Below, in pieces: positions 59,255 through 64,000 of a stretch of 64,000 nt of DNA. This DNA comes from Bacteroidales bacterium. GTDB taxonomy: Bacteria; Bacteroidota; Bacteroidia; Bacteroidales; F082. The position numbers and the translations under genes are program-made. The stretch covers positions 1 through 64,000 of the forward strand of contig JAFYIE010000079.1 in the NCBI GenBank assembly GCA_017538795.1. Direction: 5' to 3'. Positions within the stretch are counted from its first letter, which is position 1; each line of letters begins with the position of its first letter. The notes under the pieces are model-generated. The model was not told where the DNA came from, did not search any database, and worked only from the letters and a program-made list of their open reading frames with translations.

Positions 59255-60966
59255 CATTGTTTCAATGCAAACACTTTAAATATTTCATTATCAATAAGTC
59301 GCACCGCTTCCTTGTTTCCATTCAGCACCTCATCAACCAATTCGGTAATCTTTTTATCAGTTTCAGGTGTAATTTCTGGAAATGGCAGCTCCATAAGGTT
59401 TCCTTTCAGGATTTTTATCTCACCGAAGAGCGATTTGTAAAGGAATTTAAACAGTTCGCTGTTGAGGAAGGCAAGCACCGTTTTTATTGACATTCCTGGA
59501 ATCTTTGGAATTAAAACATTTGCGCTGTTGAGAAAGAGATTTTTTGAATTATCGTAAGCAAATACAAGATTTTTCGAAATGAATTTGTAAACTAATTTTT
59601 CATCGGCACGATATATTTCATCTTTTGCAACCTGTTGAAAATCAGAGCGTTCGTACTTAATAAATTTGCGAGGCTGTTTCAAAGTATAGGACTCTATTTC
59701 TTTACCTGTGTAAATCGGCTCCATTCCCCTGCCCTGACGGTTTTTCACCTTATTTTTGTTGTCACCGGTGATGACGCCCAAAGCCCAAATGCTATCTTTC
59801 AATGTATACTTGCCTTTAGCAAGAATTTTTTGAATTATTTCAAGATCTGAATCGGATAACAGATTGAAATTCAGGTTTTTAGTGAGACAAAACGCGTCTT
59901 TTAAAACGGTACGTGACAAGCCATTTTCGTTAACTGTTACGTAATGTTTAGCAGATTCCTCGCCACTGCGGGGCTCGGAATGACAACATTGGATGTCAAT
60001 ATACTTCGTCTGCACTCCCGAAAATGTTCCTGGATATCTAGTAATTGACTGAATATCAGTATTTTCAAGCAGAAACTTTCTAAAATTGCGATGACATTTT
60101 ACGTTCAAGATTGATTCAGGCAATAAAAATTTTATAATCCCTTCATTATCAAGCTGATTAAAGGCTTTTTCAAAGAAGAATGAGAAGCTTTCCTTAGTCG
60201 AAATCGGGCTTCCTGAAGAATCAAAAATTACAGCACCCCATGGAGGGTTGCTGATGATGTAATTTGCCTTAAGGCCATTAATGGCGTTAACGGCATTAAT
60301 GGTGTTAAGGTAATCGCAGCAATAAATTTGCGGTTCAAACTCTTCATTAGGAAACTTCAGCAAAAGGTTTATCTTCGCTATCATCACAGCGATGGGATCG
60401 TTGTCACAGGCAAAAATTTGCGATGGTTTCGCGCCTTCTAGTGCCAAAATGAATGCTCCGGAGCCGCAACATGGGTCGAAAAAGGTCTGACCTTTTGAAA
60501 AATCAAGCGATTTCGTCATATTGCGAGCCACTGAAAATGGCGTGTAGTATGAACCTTTGCAGTTTTTCTCGCCTTCAAGCAAAGAACTCTGGTAAATAGC
60601 TCCTAAAACATCGAACTCATCAGATGGAAGCGGCATTTCCTCGACGGATGGGATAAGCGGTATTGCCAAATACTCATTAAGAACATTTTTTACATGCGAC
60701 CTGTCATATATCTGCGCTTTTTTTAAAAGATTCACACCAACCGATAAAAGAACAGCATCAACAGGATAATCCTCACCTTTAAAAAAATCCACAAATCGTT
60801 GAATCCCAACAGTATTTTCTTTGTTTGAGAAGTATTCAATCGGTACAATAGTTTTTTTTGATAGCTGCTTGTTGGCACGCGACATCAGCCTGCCATTATG
60901 ATTAGAATGAAGTCTTTCCCAATTACGACGAGTTGCGTCAGAATAAACAATGCTATCGGTAATCAT
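59230..60966 (-). CDS. N6-adenine DNA methyltransferase
   Basis: A 578-residue class I methyltransferase of the N6-adenine, type II/TaqI-like kind. It shows the sequence YYTPF before motif I, motif I FDPCCGSGAFILAL (about 165-178) for S-adenosylmethionine binding and the catalytic motif IV NPPWGAV (about 240). The carboxyl half (about 400-570) should be the target-recognition domain. A REP-like palindrome encodes an insert near residue 330 (CHSEPRSGEES), and another forms the last residues. A 9-nt tandem repeat at 60269-60310 encodes NTINAVNAING. No endonuclease gene is next to it, so it may be an orphan or a single-chain restriction-modification enzyme. It overlaps the lipoprotein gene by 4 nt. 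Confidence 0.85.
   Translation of the reverse strand: MITDSIVYSDATRRNWERLHSNHNGRLMSRANKQLSKKTIVPIEYFSNKENTVGIQRFVDFFKGEDYPVDAVLLSVGVNLLKKAQIYDRSHVKNVLNEYLAIPLIPSVEEMPLPSDEFDVLGAIYQSSLLEGEKNCKGSYYTPFSVARNMTKSLDFSKGQTFFDPCCGSGAFILALEGAKPSQIFACDNDPIAVMIAKINLLLKFPNEEFEPQIYCCDYLNTINAVNAINGLKANYIISNPPWGAVIFDSSGSPISTKESFSFFFEKAFNQLDNEGIIKFLLPESILNVKCHRNFRKFLLENTDIQSITRYPGTFSGVQTKYIDIQCCHSEPRSGEESAKHYVTVNENGLSRTVLKDAFCLTKNLNFNLLSDSDLEIIQKILAKGKYTLKDSIWALGVITGDNKNKVKNRQGRGMEPIYTGKEIESYTLKQPRKFIKYERSDFQQVAKDEIYRADEKLVYKFISKNLVFAYDNSKNLFLNSANVLIPKIPGMSIKTVLAFLNSELFKFLYKSLFGEIKILKGNLMELPFPEITPETDKKITELVDEVLNGNKEAVRLIDNEIFKVFALKQWDSSLRSE
59954..59984 (-). repeat. REP-like palindrome, copy 3, inside the methyltransferase gene
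   Basis: The plus strand reads GATTCCTCGCCACTGCGGGG then CTCGGAATGAC. On the coding strand it gives CHSEPRSGEES in frame between two otherwise normal segments of the protein. Confidence 0.75.
60269..60310 (-). repeat. 9-nt tandem coding repeat in the methyltransferase gene
   Basis: Four degenerate units of ATTAATGGC/GTTAACGGC type encode alternating INA/VNA/ING tripeptides between motif I and motif IV. Confidence 0.55.
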
Positions 60967-61862
60967 TTACTTAAATATGATAATTTTGTATATGCATTTT
61001 CATACCAATCAGCATTATCAATTTCAAAATTATACTGTGTTGTTTTATTTTTTATCTCTGTTATCTTAAACTTGATTTTGCCACCCTTCTTTAAAATATT
61101 ATGCATCTTTCTTGCATCTTTATAATCATCATACGACCAGCCAAATCTCAATCGATCACCATTATTGAATGCACTTAAATTATATTTATTACCATCTTTG
61201 TCTTGAACTAACACGTTATATTCAACATAGTAACTCTTTTTAACAGGATTACTACGATCATACTCAAACAATTTAATAGCCACGCTTTCATTATTTGCAA
61301 TTATAAATTGAACACGAAGTCTAGAGCCTTCTGTAGCCGAGTTTGAAAAACTACCATAAATAGGATTCTTTGTGGTTATATAAGGCTCTTTTGTCGGCTC
61401 ACCGAACTCATCAACAAAATAATCTATATCCCATATACCCAAATTGTTAAGATTTGCAAGTTTAATACTATCTTGTCTATGTATCTCCTGGTCTCTTTTA
61501 ATTCTATCAATCTCAATGTTTATTGTTTTTAATTTGTTGGTGTAATAATCTCTCTTAGTTGTTTCTGGATGTTTTTCAAACAACAAATATATATCATCTT
61601 TAGCTTTTTGATATTTTTTACTACTCAAATCGCTCTCGATAATACCAATCATTCGAGCTTCGCCGTTTTTTAATTCATCTATGTCTTCGTTAAGATTAGC
61701 GATAACAAGTTTTAACGAATCATTAGCTTTTTTCTCATTATTTAACACAATCTGTAATGAATCCAACTTTGAATATGCTTCAATGGCTGCATCATTATTA
61801 CAAGAATTCATAACTAATAATCCAAACAGGACAGCAGTAAATTTTATTAGTAAATTTTTCAT
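60963..61862 (-). CDS. Predicted lipoprotein with coiled coil (299 aa)
   Basis: The signal ends at lipobox VMNSC (residues 17-21). Residues about 30-75 form a predicted coiled coil (LDSLQIVLNNEKKANDSL and following). Residues 80-150 are charged and helical. The carboxyl half (about 160-299) is beta-rich, ending KITEIKNKTTQYNFEIDN. No known domain. It lies directly upstream of the DNA methyltransferase gene and overlaps it by 4 nt (ATGA), yet an envelope lipoprotein and a DNA methylase have no clear common role. The gene is AT-richer than its neighbours, as far as can be judged by eye. Function unknown. Confidence 0.72.
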   Translation of the reverse strand: MKNLLIKFTAVLFGLLVMNSCNNDAAIEAYSKLDSLQIVLNNEKKANDSLKLVIANLNEDIDELKNGEARMIGIIESDLSSKKYQKAKDDIYLLFEKHPETTKRDYYTNKLKTINIEIDRIKRDQEIHRQDSIKLANLNNLGIWDIDYFVDEFGEPTKEPYITTKNPIYGSFSNSATEGSRLRVQFIIANNESVAIKLFEYDRSNPVKKSYYVEYNVLVQDKDGNKYNLSAFNNGDRLRFGWSYDDYKDARKMHNILKKGGKIKFKITEIKNKTTQYNFEIDNADWYENAYTKLSYLSK

Positions 61863-61909
61863 ATCATCTAATTTATTTTCATTAATCCAATTAATTATAT
61901 CTGGTTTTG

Positions 61910-61917
61910 CAAAAATA
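61910..61917 (-). promoter_or_regulatory. -7 promoter element for the lipoprotein/methyltransferase operon
   Basis: TATTTTTG followed by CA on the minus strand, 48 nt before the lipoprotein start codon. Confidence 0.62.
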
Positions 61918-61961
61918 ACATTTTTTTAAAATAAAATGTCAAATTATCAAAAAGTTTTTTC

Positions 61962-61969
61962 TAAATTTG
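61962..61969 (+). promoter_or_regulatory. -7 promoter element for pruA
   Basis: TAAATTTG followed by CA, 45 nt before the ATG. Confidence 0.65.
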
Positions 61970-62013
61970 CAATTCAAAATGTTGAAAATTACTAACCATT
62001 AAATAATTAACTC

Positions 62014-63642
62014 ATGAATAACGCATTATTTCAATTTGCACATCCTGCTAACGAGCCTGTGAAAGAATACAGACCAGGCAGCCCTGAGCGCCTCGCTTTG
62101 GAGAAAGAACTCAAGAAACAATCGAAGGAAGTTGTGGAAATCCCAATCATCATCGGTGGTAAGGAAATCCGCACCGGCGACATGGGCGAAGTGGTGATGC
62201 CACACAACCACAAGCATGTGATTGCAAAATATCATAAAGTAGGCGAAAAAGAGGTCAACATGGCTATCGAAGCCGCTCTGAAAGCCAAGAAAGACTGGGA
62301 AAACACACCATGGGTGGAGAGAGCTTCAATCATGGCACGTATCGGTCAGATGCTGGCAACAAAATACCGTGCACGCATCAACGCAGCATGTATGCTCGGC
62401 CAGTCAAAGAACTGCTTCCAGGCTGAAATCGACTCGGCTTGCGAGACCATCGACTTCTACCGTTTCAACAACTACTATGCTGGCAACCTCTACTCAGAGC
62501 AGCCTTCATCAACACCAGATCAGCTCAACCGCGTGGAATACCGTCCACTCGAAGGCTTCATCATGGCTGTGACACCGTTCAACTTCACTTCTATCGCTTC
62601 GAACTTGAACATGACACCAGCTTTGATGGGTAACACCACAATCTGGAAACCATCAACAACAGCATTGCTTTCTAACTATCATATCATGCAGATCGCAATG
62701 GAAGCTGGTCTTCCGGCTGGCGTCGTTAACTTCCTGCCAGGCAAGGGTTCTTTGATTGGCGGCGTTGCTTTGAACAACCCGAACCTCGCCGGTATCCACT
62801 TCACCGGTTCAACAGCCACATTCCAAGGCTTATGGAAAGGCGTAGGCGTCAATATAGCCAATTACAAGTCATATCCACGTCTCGTCGGTGAGACAGGAGG
62901 CAAAGACTTCATCTTCGCTCACAGCTCAGCAAATCCACGCGAGGTGGCATGCGCCATCGTCCGCGGCGCCTTCGAATATCAAGGCCAGAAGTGCTCGGCA
63001 GCATCACGCGCATACATCCCGAAGTCGATGTGGAAAGAGGTGAAACAGATTGTCGGCGACATGCTCAGCACCATCAAGATGGGCGACGTCACAGACTTCA
63101 CCAACTACGTCAACGCTGTGATTGATGAGGCTTCGTTCGACAACTGCAAGGGCTATATCGACAGAGCAAAAGCCAGCAAGGACGCGGAAATCGTGTTCGG
63201 TGGCAACTGCGACAAGAGCGTCGGTTACTTCGTCGAGCCAACCGTCATCCTCGCCAAGGTTCCGAACTACGAGTCAATGGCTCAGGAAATCTTCGGACCA
63301 ATCATCACAATCTACGTCTACGACGACAAGAAATATGAGGAAACACTGGAACTCTGCGACACAACATCACCTTACGCATTGACAGGAGCCATCTTCGTCA
63401 ACGACCTCAAGGCACGTCAGCTCGCAGATCAGAAGCTCAAATATTCAGCAGGTAACTTCTACATCAACGACAAGCCAACTGGCGCCGTTGTGGGATGCCA
63501 GCCATTCGGCGGCTCACGCGCATCAGGTACCAACGACAAGGCTGGTGGTTTGTGGAACCTCATCCGCTGGACGAACCCTCGCGCAATTAAGGAAACATTT
63601 GTGCCGGCAACGGAATACGGATATCCTTTCTTAGCTAAGTAG
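62014..63642 (+). CDS. pruA: L-glutamate gamma-semialdehyde dehydrogenase (1-pyrroline-5-carboxylate dehydrogenase)
   Basis: Oxidises L-glutamate gamma-semialdehyde to glutamate with NAD, the second step of proline catabolism and also part of arginine or ornithine use. The 542-residue aldehyde dehydrogenase has VTPFNFTSIASNL and NTTIWKPS (NAD site), FTGSTATFQGL, the general-base Glu in LVGETGGKDF and the catalytic Cys in YQGQKCSAASRAY. It is the stand-alone PutA-less type. Monocistronic with a terminator. Proline dehydrogenase is not in the window. Confidence 0.96.
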   Translation: MNNALFQFAHPANEPVKEYRPGSPERLALEKELKKQSKEVVEIPIIIGGKEIRTGDMGEVVMPHNHKHVIAKYHKVGEKEVNMAIEAALKAKKDWENTPWVERASIMARIGQMLATKYRARINAACMLGQSKNCFQAEIDSACETIDFYRFNNYYAGNLYSEQPSSTPDQLNRVEYRPLEGFIMAVTPFNFTSIASNLNMTPALMGNTTIWKPSTTALLSNYHIMQIAMEAGLPAGVVNFLPGKGSLIGGVALNNPNLAGIHFTGSTATFQGLWKGVGVNIANYKSYPRLVGETGGKDFIFAHSSANPREVACAIVRGAFEYQGQKCSAASRAYIPKSMWKEVKQIVGDMLSTIKMGDVTDFTNYVNAVIDEASFDNCKGYIDRAKASKDAEIVFGGNCDKSVGYFVEPTVILAKVPNYESMAQEIFGPIITIYVYDDKKYEETLELCDTTSPYALTGAIFVNDLKARQLADQKLKYSAGNFYINDKPTGAVVGCQPFGGSRASGTNDKAGGLWNLIRWTNPRAIKETFVPATEYGYPFLAK

Positions 63643-63669
63643 CTTCTTTATAAGGAATTGCATAAAAAC

Positions 63670-63702
63670 AAAGGCTGTCGAAGATTTTCGATGGCCTTTT
63701 TT
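63670..63702 (+). terminator. Terminator after pruA
   Basis: Stem AAAGGC / GCCTTT with an inner CGAA / TTCG pairing, followed by six T. Confidence 0.82.
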
Positions 63703-63703
63703 A

Positions 63704-63764
63704 GTTAGAAGTTAGAAGTTATCAACTCGCAGTTAAACTACTAACTGCTAACTACTAACTGCTA
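63704..63764. repeat. Heptamer arrays between pruA and methyltransferase gene, head-to-head
   Basis: GTTAGAA units in plus sense (63704-63720), then CTAACTG/CTAACTA units of opposite sense (63738-63764) whose last unit supplies the TAG stop of the minus-strand gene. Confidence 0.8.
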
Positions 63765-64000
63765 ACTTTTAATTACACGATAAATTAGTTCCTCTCCTGG
63801 TCTTGCTAATCGCATTCGCTGACGTTGTTCTTCAGTCAAATCGTAATAAATGCGGTCAGCGTCGACGGTAAAGCCAGCATTTTCAAGCACTTGAGCATAG
63901 TCGCGACCGAACTGTCGAACGTGGTCATATTGTCCGAAACAGCGTTTTCTTTCTTCAGGATCAGTTATTGAAGGGTCTTCCCAAGTGTCGACGTTAGGAT
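63762..64000 (-). CDS. SAM-dependent methyltransferase, carboxyl-terminal fragment
   Basis: The minus-strand frame is open to the window edge and gives 78 residues ending YRVIKS. It contains DPEERKRCFGQYDHVRQFG and a following AGFTVDADRIYYDLTEEQ, which resemble the end of class I SAM-dependent methyltransferases, with RVYGxxD-like spacing. The amino-terminal motif I lies outside, so the substrate cannot be told. Its TAG stop codon is supplied by the heptamer array. Confidence 0.65.
   Translation of the reverse strand, partial: PNVDTWEDPSITDPEERKRCFGQYDHVRQFGRDYAQVLENAGFTVDADRIYYDLTEEQRQRMRLARPGEELIYRVIKS

Overview
The window reads as a chromosome segment of a Bacteroidales bacterium, probably an uncultured host-associated or anaerobic lineage. 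The evidence is: secreted proteins ending in type IX secretion (T9SS) type A sorting domains (IYPNP motif); -7 promoter elements of the Bacteroidetes form TAnnTTTG before most transcription units; a 287-residue primary sigma factor; lineage-typical neighbourhoods (serC-serA-DUF1015, rpsO-pnp-rpoD, rpmG-DUF4295-ftsY-rimO); and many lipoproteins. Most of the window is ordinary core metabolism. No tRNA, rRNA, CRISPR array, prophage or transposase gene was seen.

Layout. 1-3.8 kb: partial ribosomal protein L31, then a serine biosynthesis operon. 3.8-6.6 kb: a DUF1016 PDDEXK nuclease and two lipoproteins. 6.7-6.9 kb: a long rod-shaped RNA with a terminator, a good 6S RNA candidate. 7.1-8.1 kb: an agmatinase/arginase-family enzyme. 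8.2-25.2 kb: a minus-strand operon of three giant T9SS surface proteins (about 1830, 2270 and 1544 aa) built from cleaved-adhesin, InlB-type and other recurring modules. 25.4-27.8 kb: a TPR histidine kinase and NarL-type regulator directly upstream of that operon. 28-34.5 kb: yebC, a secreted conserved protein, gcvT, an outer-membrane DUF5723 protein and a lipoprotein. 34.6-42 kb: rpsO, pnp, rpoD, pyrG, rpe, pepD. 42-46.6 kb: a small T9SS protein, a beta-helix carbohydrate-binding protein and a membrane glycosyltransferase. 46.6-49.3 kb: rimO, ftsY, DUF4295, rpmG. 49.4-53.4 kb: ftcD, hutI and a deoxyhypusine-synthase-like gene. 53.5-59.1 kb: a thioredoxin lipoprotein, WbqC, a 7TM-HD phosphodiesterase, a C40 peptidase and a BspA-like T9SS protein. 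59.1-61.9 kb: palindromic repeats, a DNA methyltransferase and a lipoprotein. 62-64 kb: pruA and a partial methyltransferase.

The most striking signal is regulatory. A 16-bp palindrome (TAAGTAA-NN-TTACTTA) lies exactly 22 nt upstream of a perfect -7 box in two places only: before the histidine kinase/regulator pair and before the three-gene adhesin operon. The arrangement looks like an autoregulated two-component system driving a surface adhesin locus. The kinase start codon also sits 4 nt after an eight-G tract that could slip, and the adhesin leader is bounded by a 13-bp perfect inverted repeat.

A second unexplained pattern is a family of tandem 7-mers with a TTAG/CTAA core that abuts or overlaps stop codons across the window. 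A third is a REP-like palindrome (GATTCCTCGC...CGGAATGAC) inserted in frame inside the DNA methyltransferase gene and found twice more at its 3' side.
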